A DNA stretch of 64,000 bases from assembly GCA_036873755.1 (NCBI GenBank), contig JAVTVY010057047.1, forward strand, positions 225,124 through 289,123. Reading direction: 5' to 3'. Made by a program: the position numbers and the translations under genes. The notes beneath the pieces are model-generated. The model worked only from the letters and a program-made list of their open reading frames with translations. It was not told the DNA's origin and did no database searches. Below are positions 24,055 through 33,925 of this stretch, piece by piece (within the stretch, counting starts at the first letter, position 1; every line of letters begins with the position of its first letter). Source of the DNA: Hanleya hanleyi. Its lineage: Eukaryota > Mollusca > Polyplacophora > Lepidopleurida > Hanleyidae.

Positions 24055-24880
24055 AGTAGTAGGGTCTACTGATTTCGAGGCCAGTTTTCCAGGGAGGTAA
24101 CTCTTGGTCCCTTTTTCCGCCAGGGGGCGCCACCAGTCCCGTATGACGTCACTTCCGGTCTGGGTGAATGGAGCGTGACCTGTGAACTGTATGACGTCAC
24201 TTCCGGTCTGGGTGAATGGGGCGTGACCTGTGAACATGATAGGATATGTACTGACCTGTCTGTGGGGCCTCAATGTCGTTCATCTCCGTGTCTTTTCGGT
24301 GAGAGGAACATGTACTGGGGTTTTTCCCACAATGTCGTTCACCTCCGTGTCTTTTCGGTGAGGTCCGTGAAGATGTGACGGAGGTGACCGAAAGATGTGA
24401 CGGAGGTTTGCGAAGAGACACGGAGATCACCGAAGAGTCACGGAGAGTTCGGTGAGGTCCGTGAAGATGTTACGGAGGTCACCGAAATGACACGGAGGTC
24501 ACCGAAGACACACGGCGGTCACCGAAAACACCCGAATGTCATCACCGAAGAGTTACGGAGGTGACCGAAAAGACACGGAGGTGACCGAAGACACACGGCG
24601 GTCACCGAAAAGACCCGAATGTCATCACCCAAGAGTCACGGAGGTCACCGAAAATACACGGAGGTGACCGAAGACACACGGAGGTTACCGAAAAGACCCG
24701 ATGTCACGAAAAAACGTATAAAAGTGGAAATTTTTAGGGGTATTGCTGCATTCATTGGCCTGCCGAACGGAGCTATCTCACCAGCCTGCCTGACCAGCCT
24801 ACCTGACCAGCCTGAACCACTCTGACGACAGGAGCTACTTGCCGGAGCCTCACTGCAGCATGAGACGTGGAGAAGATTTT
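24055..24880 (+). repeat. Terminal repeat of the truncated Polinton
   Basis: Outer part has two CRE-ETS-like modules (TGACGTCACTTCCGG at 24,144 and 24,192). The middle part (24,360-24,700) is an array of short GGTGACCGAAAAGACACGGA-type repeats, followed by the TATA box at 24,717-24,724 and the start region of polB. Confidence 0.75.
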
Positions 24881-27718
24881 CCAGGGGATCCAGGAGCGCC
24901 TCCGGCTGAAGTCTTGCCCGAAGACGAGCGTGTGAGTGAGATTTATCGACGTCACTGGACCACCATACGCCATTGTTTTCACCGTCACCGTCGTCTATTG
25001 GACTATCGACTGCAGGACCTCACGTATCTTTCTACTTACGCCGAGAACATTTTCACAGACCAGGTGACAGCGTTCAAGTTGAACATCACATTCGGCTACA
25101 TCTTACGGCACAAAGAGACGGACCAGTTGCGGTATTTTTATCCCAGCAATAATACCTATGTGTTTGATCAACCGTTCACGGTGACGGATGCAATTTCTCT
25201 GGAGCCACTCATCGAGCAACTGACTGCGTTGGACCCGTTGGAATGGGCCCGGTTGCAACGACCCAACACCAAATGGCTTGTGGAAATGGTGACGAACGTC
25301 ACATTCTTCGTCGCGAAAATGAGAGATCATCCCATCGGTGCTCCTGTCATTCTTCCATCTTGGCTGCTTCATCGAAGAGGACTGTATGCGTTAACGTGAG
25401 GCAAAAATGGACCCTGACAAAGACCGGAAATGCCTGTTTCGGTGTTTGGCCGTGCATGTGGACGAGTGTAATCCGCGGTGTTGTGGCAAAGTGGCCAAGG
25501 GCTATTGGAGACAGTATTTACAGCAGCAAGACTTGGATGAGCGGCAGTTCCGGGGAGTCCCCTTTAAGTATTTGGATGTCGTGGAAACTCTGTTCAGCAT
25601 CAATATCTTTGTATACCGATTACGATGCGAGGATGACATATTTGTGGCTGAATTGGTTCATCGCTCAACAGAACGGTATGCTTCTACGATGAAAGTCAAT
25701 GTCTTCGACGACAATGGGGTGAGTCATTTTTCCCTCATCTACAATATGAGCCTGTACGCCCAGTCTTACAGTTGTGTCCAATGCCATCGGGTGTTCAAAC
25801 AGTCTCAGGACTTACATCGGCACGAGAAGATTTGTGACAACACTGTGAAGCGAAAATTTCCTGGCGGCTTGTATCATAATACGCCCACCATCTTCGAGGA
25901 GCTGCCCGATGAGGGTCTTATCATACCGGAAGAGGTCCGTTATTTTCCCTACCGGGCGTGTTACGATTTCGAGGCCCTGTTGGAGCCCATGGACATGTTC
26001 TCAGCGAAAACGCAGTGGAGGCAGCGCCATATTCCCCCCTCAGTGTGAGCATTTCCACCAACGTACCCGGCTATGACGCTGCGTCCGTCTGTTTCGTGTC
26101 CACCGGGGACTCCCATGAGTTGATTACCCGCATGATGGGTTATTTAGAGGAAGTCAGTGCGGTCAGTACGGAATTATTGGTGTCCAAGTTCCAGGACGTA
26201 CTGGACCAACTGGACGACCGGATTCCTATACCAGGTGTATCGTTTAGTGACGATGAAGAGTCCGAGTCCGAGTCAGAGTCTGACACCCAGGAGCCGGAAC
26301 CCATTCAGTAGCAGGATGTACCTTTACCTAAACCGTATGCGGAGAAATTGAAAGCCCGCTTCCTACAATACCTAGGCCAGTTACCTCGGCTTCAACTCGG
26401 GGCGATACGATCTTAACATGGTGAAGGAATTTCTGTACCCTTACTTGGCCCAGGCTAATACCATCAAGTCCGTCATCAAGAAGATCAATAATCATATGGC
26501 CCTCACTACCACGTCACTCCATTTCCTGGATGTACGGAACTACTTAGCTCCCAATTATAGCTATGATCAGTGGGGGAAGGCGTATGACTGTGCACAAACC
26601 AAAGGGAGGTTCCCTTACACGTATATATCGACGCTCGACCGCTTGGAGGAAACACAGTTGCCACCCCGGGACGCGTTCTTTGACGATTTGAAGCAAGTGG
26701 AATGTTCGGAAGACACGTACCGGGAACTACAGCAGGTATGGAACGACCAACACATGCAGACCTTGCGAGATTTCCTGATATGGTATAATAACTTAGATGT
26801 GGTTCCTTTCCTCGAAGCGGCCGAGAAAATGGTTCAACTCTTTCGTCATGAGATGCACGTCGACATATTCAAGGAGTGCTTGAGTTTACCGGGTCTGGCG
26901 CTTCGCCATCTCTTTCAAGATTGTCCTACATACTTCTCGCTGATACAGCAATTAGACGCGGACATGTATGATTGTCTAAAACAGAACATCGTGGGCGGAC
27001 ACAGTCTTATTTTTCACCGCTACCACGAGAAGGACGTCACCACTCTCCCCGGTGGGAAACCCTGTGCTAAGATCATCGGATTCGATGCCAATGCCCTGTA
27101 CCTGTGGTCGCTTGCCCAGCCCATGCCCAGCGGTCATTATACGCGCTGGTTGGCGGAAGGTCAACATTTCACACCGCAACGCAACCCCTACAAACATCTC
27201 GCCGACCAGTGGTTGGACTGGGAAGCCTATCGACGGGGAATTTCCATACGCCATCAGACCAACGCCACAGAGAAGCGCATAGGAGATCGTCGACTCCCCG
27301 TCGATGGGTTTGCCCTTGTGGGTAGAACATCGACCGTATTCCAGTTTTATGGATGCTATTGGCACGGCCACGAATGTCATTTCAGCGCTGGACGCTTCAA
27401 CCAACGACGTCGGAAATCGGCGGAAGAATTACGGGAAGAAGTCCAGGAGAACGGCGATTACATCAAAGAGAGGGGATACCACCTCATCGAAATGTGGGAG
27501 TGTGAATTTCACACCATGTGCCAGGCCCTCCCACATTTACGCCGTTTCCTTAAAGCGCGCGAGTACCCTCTCAGTCGTCGGCGACTCTTGACTCTGCCAC
27601 AGATGTTCGACGCCATTCGTTCCGGAGACCTCTACGGCTTTGTGGAATGCGACCTGCATGTTCCCGACACTCTCAAGCCACTCTTCGCCCAGTGCCCACC
27701 CATCTTTAAAAACACGCT
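24860..27718 (+). pseudogene. polB: DNA polymerase B, protein-primed, N-terminal fragment (frameshifted)
   Basis: The polymerase starts at ATG 24,860 (MRRGEDFPGDPGAPPAE) and matches, segment by segment, the minus-strand copy at 40,133-44,019. Open stretches are 24,860-25,399, 25,407-26,048, 25,958-26,311 and 26,418-27,718. Breaks relative to the other copy: a diverged junction at 25,400; two extra C in a C-run near 26,036; an in-frame TAG at 26,309-26,311 where the other copy has a Ser codon; a 5-bp deletion near 26,388. It keeps the exonuclease box YDFEALLEPM, the CxxC/HxxxxC zinc-finger-like insert and the palm motif GFDANALYLWSL. The 3' third with the motif-C active site is lost. It cannot make a working enzyme. 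Confidence 0.85.
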
Positions 27719-27798
27719 AGTAGTAGGGAGACGGGATATTCGGTCCTATTTTGCCGGGGGAGGTAACTCTTGCATCCACCAGGGGGCGCTGTGCCGTA

Positions 27799-27855
27799 TG
27801 ACGTCACTTCCGATCTGGGTGAATGGAGCGTGACCTCTGTATGACGTCACTTCCG
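27799..27855 (+). promoter_or_regulatory. Paired CRE and ETS-like sites in the left TIR
   Basis: Two copies of TGACGTCACTTCCG, 43 bp apart, each combining the palindromic CREB/ATF site with an adjacent TTCCGG ETS core. The same pairs occur at 24,144 and 24,192 and, inverted, at 44,683 and 44,726. Factor binding is inferred from the consensus. Confidence 0.6.
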
Positions 27856-28512
27856 GTTTGGGTGAATGGGGCGTGACTTGTGAGAATGATAGGAGATGTA
27901 CTGACCTGTCTGTGGGGATGTCGTTCATCTCCGTGTCTTTTCCGTGAGAGGAGCATGTACTGGGGTTTTTCCCCACCATGTCGTTCACGTCCGTATTTCT
28001 TCGGTCAGGTCCGTGGGAGCTTGTACTGGGTTTTTCCCACAATGTCGTTCACCTCCGTGTCTTTTCGGTGAGGTCCGTGAAGATGTGGCGGGAGGTACCG
28101 AGAGATGTGACGGAGGTATGCGAAGAGACACGGAGAATACCGAAGAGGCCCGGCCAGTTCGTTGAGGTCCGTGAAGATGTGCCGGAGGTGACCGAAAAGA
28201 CCCGGAGGTGACCGGAGAGTGCCGGAGTTGACCGAAGATACCCGAATGTGATCACCGGAGAGTGCCGAAGGTGACCGAAAAGACCCGGAGGTGACCGGAG
28301 AGTGCCGGAGGTGACCGAAAAGACCCGAATGTGATCACCGGAGAGTGCCGGAGGTGACCGAAAAGACCCGGAGGTGACCGGAGAGTGCCGGAGGTGACCG
28401 AAAAGACCCGAATGTGATCACCAGAGAGTGCCAGAGGTGACCGAAAACACCAGGAGAATACCGAAAAGACACACGGAGAATACCGAAAACACCCGAATGT
28501 CACGGAAAAACG

Positions 28513-28520
28513 TATAAAAG
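28513..28520 (+). promoter_or_regulatory. TATA box of the left TIR promoter
   Basis: TATAAAAG, conserved at the same place in all three terminal repeats (also 24,717-24,724 and, minus strand, 44,160-44,167). It is about 220 bp upstream of the CARD gene ATG. Confidence 0.7.
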
Positions 28521-28733
28521 GGTGGATTTTTAGTGGTTTGGTGCATTCATTGGACTGCCAAACGGAGCTATCTCACCAGCCAGCCTGACCAGCCTACCAG
28601 CCTGAACCACTCTGACGACAGGAGCTATTGGCCTCACTGGAGCATGAGACGTGGAGAAGATTTTCATTTTACCAGTGCAACTTCACCAGCCTATCTCACC
28701 ATAGCAGCTACTGACCAGCCTGAGCCCACAGTC

Positions 28734-30089
28734 ATGGAGTCATCCCACCGAGCTAAGCTTCTACAGCATCGTGTTCGCCTCATTGATGAGATGCAGCATG
28801 TGGCCGAACTATGTGATCTGCTTATGGTGGAAAACGTAATCCTTAAACCCGGTGTCGAAGATATCATGGCGCAGAAGACCACTTCACGACAAAACAGAGC
28901 CCTCATCGACGATCTACTGCGCCGTGGCCCCTTCGTATTTCAAGCCTTCGTGGAGGCGCTGAAGAAGAAGGGAAATGAAGGAATAGCAGATCTACTTCAA
29001 GCCCAGGATTCAGAAGATAATATCTTAGTCATGGACATCGCCGAAGAGCGTACAGCTACCAAACGTACGCACCAACAGTCCGGTCTACCTGCCAAACCCG
29101 GTCCACCTACCAAACGGTCCCGACTAACACCTTTAGAAATATCTCAGCAAGTGCTTCAGCCAGTGCTCCAGCAAGTGCCTGAGCAAGCGAAAGAAGAGGT
29201 GCTACTTCCTATGTCTGTGCAGGAGATCAATGACATTATCCAGCAGGCCTACCAGGCGGCCCAGACGAACACTTGGGAGCTCTCTCCCTATTTAACTGTG
29301 AGTGTCAAAGAAGAGGAAGTGCATTTTAACGCACCGGCCTGGGACGACAAACCACCTAAGCATATCGCCTTGACGTTGGACACCTGGATAAGAGTACAGG
29401 CCATTTATTACGCCGTCGATGCGGTCGTTGACCACCAGGGGGGCGACGAAGCGAAATTTTATGTGGGTGACGACATCTTTCTCACCTGTTCTACATTCAA
29501 CAACCTGCTCCTCGTGCATATTCGTAAGTGGAAAATGAGGCCAGATACGCAAAAGCGTATTCCTTTACCTCAGGGTGTCACCCTGAAAATACCTGCGTGG
29601 CGGAAGCTGCAGAGTCTCACAGCTGAAATTCATGAAGTCCTGTCTGATCAGGTGACTCAGTATATTTATAAGAAGTACATCGACACATTCATGGATCATC
29701 TCAGACCCCGCATTCGACACTTGCGTATCCAGCAATGTGCAGGCTGTGGGAGCAAGAACGGGCTCTTCAACACGCATACGTGTGTGGACAATAGTATACC
29801 ATCAGACGCGCTCATCACTGAGGGACTACAGGACGTGAACGAGGTGCAAATTGCCGAGGCATTGGAAGCTGCCTGTCCACCCAGAATTCCACGTGAACAG
29901 TTGCCACCTTCATCTACGTGCACCAGGGGCAGAAAGACGATGACGAGTTCAAACAAGTCTTGTTGCATAAATATTGAACATTTCACACAAGTCTTGTTGC
30001 ATTGGGCATTCAGACATCACCGTATTCCTACATTCTATGTTCATTCTATGTTCATTCTACGTTCATTTAAGCGCCTTGATAGCGTATAA
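28734..30089 (+). CDS. CARD domain protein with two PC4-like modules
   Basis: The ATG at 28,734 is preferred over the upstream in-frame one at 28,533, because translation before it is TIR leader. Residues 1-90 read as a CARD death-fold: HRAKLLQHRVRLIDEM (helix 1), LMVENVILKPGVEDIM, the TSRQNRALIDDLLRRG stretch and FQAFVEALKKKGNEGIADLL, all standard CARD signature positions. After a Pro/Lys/Gln-rich linker come two PC4 (transcriptional coactivator p15)-like modules, about residues 210-265 (ending IALTLDTWIRVQAI) and 275-345 (FYVGDDIFL, LLLVHIRKWKM, GVTLKIPAWRKL). A Cys-Gly-Cys region (QQCAGCGSKNGLFNTHTC) follows. A frameshift near 29,900 probably gives an aberrant tail: another frame offers an acidic ending with a stop near 29,975. 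Probable role: binding host CARD proteins and ssDNA; inference. Confidence 0.75.
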   Translation: MESSHRAKLLQHRVRLIDEMQHVAELCDLLMVENVILKPGVEDIMAQKTTSRQNRALIDDLLRRGPFVFQAFVEALKKKGNEGIADLLQAQDSEDNILVMDIAEERTATKRTHQQSGLPAKPGPPTKRSRLTPLEISQQVLQPVLQQVPEQAKEEVLLPMSVQEINDIIQQAYQAAQTNTWELSPYLTVSVKEEEVHFNAPAWDDKPPKHIALTLDTWIRVQAIYYAVDAVVDHQGGDEAKFYVGDDIFLTCSTFNNLLLVHIRKWKMRPDTQKRIPLPQGVTLKIPAWRKLQSLTAEIHEVLSDQVTQYIYKKYIDTFMDHLRPRIRHLRIQQCAGCGSKNGLFNTHTCVDNSIPSDALITEGLQDVNEVQIAEALEAACPPRIPREQLPPSSTCTRGRKTMTSSNKSCCINIEHFTQVLLHWAFRHHRIPTFYVHSMFILRSFKRLDSV

Positions 30090-30415
30090 TTGTATTAAAA
30101 AAAATCAATACCAAGAGTCTACTGTGGTGAAGACCTTATGTTCATTCTACTGTGTTAATAAAAATAGTAGAAATTCAAAATGTGTGTTAGTGTTCATTCT
30201 TTGCAAAGATAATTGTATTAAAAAATTCAACACTAAGAGTCTACTGTGGTGAACACCTTATGTTTTCATATTGGTGAGGGAGCTGGTGTTTTTTGTGCTT
30301 TTAGTTAAAAAGTTTCACCCTTTTCGGGAGTAAATAGGTGGCCCTAATAAGGGCCTTTGGAAAGAACAGCGTCATCACACTGTTACGGGCGGAAAAAAAA
30401 TTTCACGCCTGACAC
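30090..30415. other. Intergenic, short duplicated segment
   Basis: A roughly 65-bp AT-rich unit with AAGAGTCTACTGTGGTGAA occurs twice (about 30,090-30,150 and 30,215-30,265). The 3' ends of the CARD gene (plus) and RING gene 1 (minus) converge here. Confidence 0.5.
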
Positions 30416-31048
30416 CTACGCCCGACACACAGGGCATCGTATCTTCAAATGAAGCTCCTCTGTCTCGGCGCACTGGCACTTCCCCCCTATACATGTTAGG
30501 GATAGCAAGCATACGCCACATAGGTACTGGTGACCGCAAGGGAAAAAGGCGTACATCGTGTCTTCGTCTTGACACACGGTGCAGGTGGATCTTTGCTGTT
30601 CCTTAGTCAGTTGTACACGTAGTTTAGAGTTGTCCTCTTCTAATTCATCAATCTGTTCGTTCAGGCGGACGATCTCTGCTAGAGGTGGTGGTGTTGTCAT
30701 TCCTGTTGCGGTAGCCGTCGTTGTGGTAGCCGTCGTTGTGGTAGCCATTGAAGCTGTAGTTGCTGGGGGTCTATTACTGTTTAACCACTCCACCTCTGGT
30801 AGATCTTCATCGTCTGTTGCTTCATCATCATCCTCTTCTCTCTGCACAGCGTCCCTTATTTCTCTATCTTGTTGTGCGCCCCTCCGTCTCAACGCATCAG
30901 CAATATGAGCTTCATGAACACGCTGCAAGTTCGTAATGATTGTAACATGTTCGTTGTCTTCTCCACTTGGGCGAATCCGTTCTCTATGTTCTCTAGGATC
31001 TTGTTGGTTCATCGTGTTGAATAGCATCCGTCTAGTAGGATTAGCCAT
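30416..31048 (-). CDS. RING-finger protein 1 with coiled coil
   Basis: 210 residues, intact. The ATG at 31,046-31,048 is 43 bp from a TATA box. N-terminal half is charged (an EEDDDEATDDEDLPE acidic tract), followed by a Thr/Ala repeat from a 15-bp microsatellite. A coiled coil (IVRLNEQIDELEEDNSKLRV, about residues 125-145) leads into a C-terminal RING: CTVCQDED, FFPCGHQYLCGVC, then CxC and a final CPVCRA. A RING at the extreme C-terminus with PCGH spacing resembles the IAP/MUL1-type E3 ligases. The likely activity is ubiquitin transfer; the substrate is unknown. No BIR domain is present. It is divergent to the second RING gene and shares its promoter structure. Confidence 0.8.
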   Translation of the reverse strand: MANPTRRMLFNTMNQQDPREHRERIRPSGEDNEHVTIITNLQRVHEAHIADALRRRGAQQDREIRDAVQREEDDDEATDDEDLPEVEWLNSNRPPATTASMATTTTATTTTATATGMTTPPPLAEIVRLNEQIDELEEDNSKLRVQLTKEQQRSTCTVCQDEDTMYAFFPCGHQYLCGVCLLSLTCIGGKCQCAETEELHLKIRCPVCRA

Positions 31049-31059
31049 GATGCAGTTGA

Positions 31060-31895
31060 ATGAATGGATAGCAGACGAGATACTGCGCGCTTTTTATAGT
31101 CTAACCGTAGAGCGTCCGGATGAGCGCGCGGACGTCAGCGAAATCTTCCCATCGAAACATTGTGCTTGCTCAGGCCCGCTGAAATTTTGTGTTTCTTTTT
31201 CATCTTCAAACCGGTCTCATTTTGCAATAAATGCGAGTTGACGTGTAAAACTTATTTCAACTTGAACTTTGGGAACTTATCGTGTATCGTTGAAAAATTC
31301 AGAAGGCTAGCGGCAGGATAACCCTATATTTTTAATGGTTTTGTCGATTTTAGACCCGTATGGTTATGGGAGTGGTGGTGTGGAAAACCCGGTAAATTTG
31401 AAATAAATCGGTTTACCTCCGTAAAAACACTTTAGATGTGTTCCTCACATCCTTATAATGTCACCCTGAAAATTGGAGCGGGTTTATCGAAGAAAAAGTA
31501 GGAATTTTTGTCCTATCACTCTGGCTACGGTAACACAGCCATTGACACGCATAGCTGTACACACATTCGGCTCCATACTGTATAGTGCTGTGTTACCGTA
31601 GCAAGAGTGATAGGACAAAAATTCATACTTTTTCATCGTTAAACCTGCTCAAATTTTCAGGGTGACATTATAAGGATGTCAGGAACACACCTAAAGTATT
31701 TTTACGGAGGTAAGCCGATTTATTTCAAATTTACCGGGTTTTCCACACAACCACACCCATAACCATACGGGTCTAAAATCGACAAAATGATTAAAAATGT
31801 GAAGATTTCGATGACGTCCGCGCCCTCATACGGGCGCTCTACGGTTATACTATAAAAAGCGCGCAGTGTCGTCTGCTATCCATTCATTTTGAACT
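31060..31895. promoter_or_regulatory. Large inverted repeat holding two divergent promoters
   Basis: Left arm 31,060-31,539 and right arm 31,587-31,895 are inverted copies (for example CTCCGTAAAAACAC against GTATTTTTACGGAG, and the GGTGACATTATAAGGATGT block), meeting around a 47-bp spacer. The left arm has about 180 bp (31,148-31,326) missing from the right. TATAAAAA stands at 31,091-31,098 on the minus strand and 31,851-31,858 on the plus strand, each 43 bp from its ATG. Coding sequences beyond the arms have diverged except for the RING. Confidence 0.85.
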
Positions 31896-31900
31896 ACATC

Positions 31901-32659
31901 ATGGCTCAACACATGGATATTGATGGAGTGCACAATATTATTAACGAGTCGTGGCTTGACAACATATTAGAAGAGCTATGCAAAGATGATGAACAAGAAC
32001 ACCAGCCGGTAGAGGGCAGCGAGACTTTCACCCCAGTTTCACAACAAAAGCGGCAGTATCTTCACCATGCCACGGGTCAATTCATCGATATTGAAGACGA
32101 TGAAGAAGGAGAAGAAGAGGCAGCGGATGGAGATGTCACCGCCAATAGTACTCCCCAACACGAACGGTTTGAACGAGTCCTACAAGATGTGTTCAAACAA
32201 CATCAAGAACAAGCCCAAGACCAAGAAGCAACCGGTGAATTCATGGATGGAGTGGACAATAGTCCCTACGTTAGTCCCTACGAACAGATTGCTCAATTCC
32301 TACAAGATGAGTTGGAACAAGACCAAGAAACAGAAAGAGAAAAAAAAGAACAAGGAAAAGAAGAGATGGCTATTTTACAGCAGCAATATCTTGAGTACTA
32401 CTGTACCGAAATAAGAAGACTGGAGCGAGACACAACATGGAAAGCGGCACAGTATTTACCTTGTGTCCAATGCAGTAGTCGCTACGCCAAATACGCTATA
32501 TTTCCATGTGGACACCAAGCGTTATGTATTCGCTGTATTCACAGACATGCAGGAAGACCAGAGCCTACGCCCACTTACAACCCCATAGCGTCTACACTCG
32601 TCGCGCTGAAATGTCCCGTGTGTACCCAGAGGCGAGAAAACCTGTTCCGATCGATGTAA
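31901..32659 (+). CDS. RING-finger protein 2
   Basis: 252 residues from ATG 31,901 (the frame is open from 31,889). Acidic and Gln-rich N-terminal two thirds with likely coiled coil (EQDQETEREKKEQGKEEMAI). C-terminal RING: CVQCSSRY, IFPCGHQALCIRCIHRH, then LVALKCPVCTQRR. The Cys/His pattern parallels RING protein 1, including the PCGHQ core, while the long loop between the Cys pairs differs. With the inverted promoter this suggests the pair arose by inverted duplication of one gene and then diverged. Likely an E3 ubiquitin ligase; target unknown. Confidence 0.78.
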   Translation: MAQHMDIDGVHNIINESWLDNILEELCKDDEQEHQPVEGSETFTPVSQQKRQYLHHATGQFIDIEDDEEGEEEAADGDVTANSTPQHERFERVLQDVFKQHQEQAQDQEATGEFMDGVDNSPYVSPYEQIAQFLQDELEQDQETEREKKEQGKEEMAILQQQYLEYYCTEIRRLERDTTWKAAQYLPCVQCSSRYAKYAIFPCGHQALCIRCIHRHAGRPEPTPTYNPIASTLVALKCPVCTQRRENLFRSM

Positions 32660-33330
32660 TCCCCTTACATCTTCCTAACGGTCCTTATCAGGACCCCCAA
32701 TTATATTCGAAAGAGCAAGCTTCTAATTAAAAGCACCAAAAAAACCCACCAACTCCTGCACATGCACACACCTAGGTAACAATATGTAAATAACACTTAG
32801 TAAATGGGAACTTCCTACTAACAGCGCCCAGGTAAAAAAAAACACTATTAGTATGAATGTACGGTAATAATATACCAAATAGTGCCGGAAAAAGCCGAGT
32901 GTAAAATTTTTTTCGTTGTGAGGTGTGGGAGATTGGTAATCAGAGGTGAAGAGATTGAGAACTACCGAGTAGTCCCGGAAAAAGCTGAGTGTAATTTTGT
33001 TTTTGTTGTGAGGTGTGGGAGATTGGTAGAGGAGAGGAGATTTTGCATGGGTAGGCTAGGGGTTGGCCCTGAACACTGAAAAAAGGGTCTTATGTGTTTG
33101 GAAGGCTAGGGGTTGGCTCTGAAAAGGACCGTTGATGGCAGGGATTTTTTTGAGGGGTTGGAGATTGGTAATCATAGAATATAGAGGAGAGGAGATTCAC
33201 CCATGTAGGACCTGAATTTAATTGAATGTGCCACGTTAGAAGTTCCCCTTTCGTAAGGTTGGAGTGGCCCTGAAAAGGGCCGTTAAGGGCAATTTGTTTA
33301 CCCTGTTTTATTCAGGGGGAGTTTGCCTGT
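32660..33330. repeat. Intergenic region with degenerate tandem repeat
   Basis: A roughly 89-bp unit (GCCGGAAAAAGCYGAGTGTAA, then TTGTGAGGTGTGGGAGATTGG) occurs twice at 32,881-33,045, with shorter echoes of GAGATTGGTA and GGCTAGGGGTTGGCYCTGAA up to about 33,280. No convincing frame. Confidence 0.5.
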
Positions 33331-33762
33331 CTACTCCAAACTGGCGGAAAAGTACCGACCAGGCTGTAAAACCAACGGACCAGGCTGTTGTTGTTGTTGT
33401 TGTTCAGCGTCTGGTGCGGCTGGAAGATCCTCCAGGAATCTCGCTGGCGGTATTCTTTGTAGGTGACCGATGTCGATCAATTCTGGCTCAACTGGCTGGA
33501 GCAGCTGTTGTTGTTGGGCATCCAACAGATCGCCCAACGTCTCCAGCCAGTCATCTCCCGTTAAAGTCGTCGGTGCCTGGGTGATTAGCTGGTGTAGTTC
33601 ACCCCACGACAGCCGTGTCAACTTCACGTTGTCTCTCGCCCATCGCCGCATCTCGGCTAGCCAAAAGGTTTTTATCGCCACCGCTAGTTCCCTCCTCTCT
33701 CTTCTTGCTCTCACCATCCTGGCCGAAGCTTTCGTGGTAGACATCTTGGGTCTCCCGCTCAT
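33331..33762 (-). CDS. Hypothetical Polinton protein, 143 aa, Gln-rich
   Basis: Not recognised. Basic N-terminus (residues 1-50, including ARMVRARRERRELAVA), a middle section with a helical look (GELHQLITQAPTTLTGDDW, LETLGDLLDAQQQQLL) and a C-terminus with polyglutamine from a CAG/TTG repeat. ATG is at 33,760-33,762, with a minus-strand TATAAAA at about 33,839-33,845 upstream, which supports expression. The basic start could bind nucleic acid. Position opposite to its neighbours suggests an accessory, early-type gene. Confidence 0.55.
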   Translation of the reverse strand: MSGRPKMSTTKASARMVRARRERRELAVAIKTFWLAEMRRWARDNVKLTRLSWGELHQLITQAPTTLTGDDWLETLGDLLDAQQQQLLQPVEPELIDIGHLQRIPPARFLEDLPAAPDAEQQQQQQPGPLVLQPGRYFSASLE

Positions 33763-33925
33763 TTTGGCTGCTTGATGTATACGTCTTCACGGTATGCGAA
33801 ATGTGATTTGAATGAAGCTTTCCCCCACGCGTCCCCTGGTTTTATACTGAATATAGAGTAGATTTTCATTGGCTGTTTAAACGGGGCGATCCTCGTTCAT
33901 TGGTTCTGTCTCCGGCCTCGCCATT

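Larger units (their letters stand above)
24055..27718 (+). mobile_element. Truncated Polinton: left terminal repeat and N-terminal polB
   Basis: Begins with AGTAGTAGGG, the same terminus as the complete element at 27,719, and repeats its TIR in diverged form (to about 24,880). Polymerase coding on the plus strand then runs to 27,718, where the second Polinton starts inside the polymerase sequence after IFKNTL. No other part of this element is found beyond 44,813, so it is a left-end fragment. Confidence 0.8.
27719..28664 (+). repeat. Polinton left terminal inverted repeat
   Basis: Pairs with 43,998-44,813. Contents from outside in: unique end, two CRE-ETS-like modules (27,799 and 27,842), GAACGACAT-rich segment, array of GGAGGTGACCGAAAAGACC-type repeats (28,080-28,500), TATA box, and a transcribed leader that continues to ATGAGACGTGGAGAAGATTTT, after which the two ends differ (CARD gene here, polymerase at the other end). 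Confidence 0.85.

Noticed and set aside
28252..28503. Repetitive frames in the TIR arrays (also 44,177-44,548)
   Set aside because: Translations of the GGTGACCGAAAAGAC array; differ between the TIRs and lack start context.
33264..33584. Plus-strand frame of 106 residues opposite the 143-residue gene
   Set aside because: Shadow of the minus-strand gene, which has the ATG, TATA box and a more protein-like composition.
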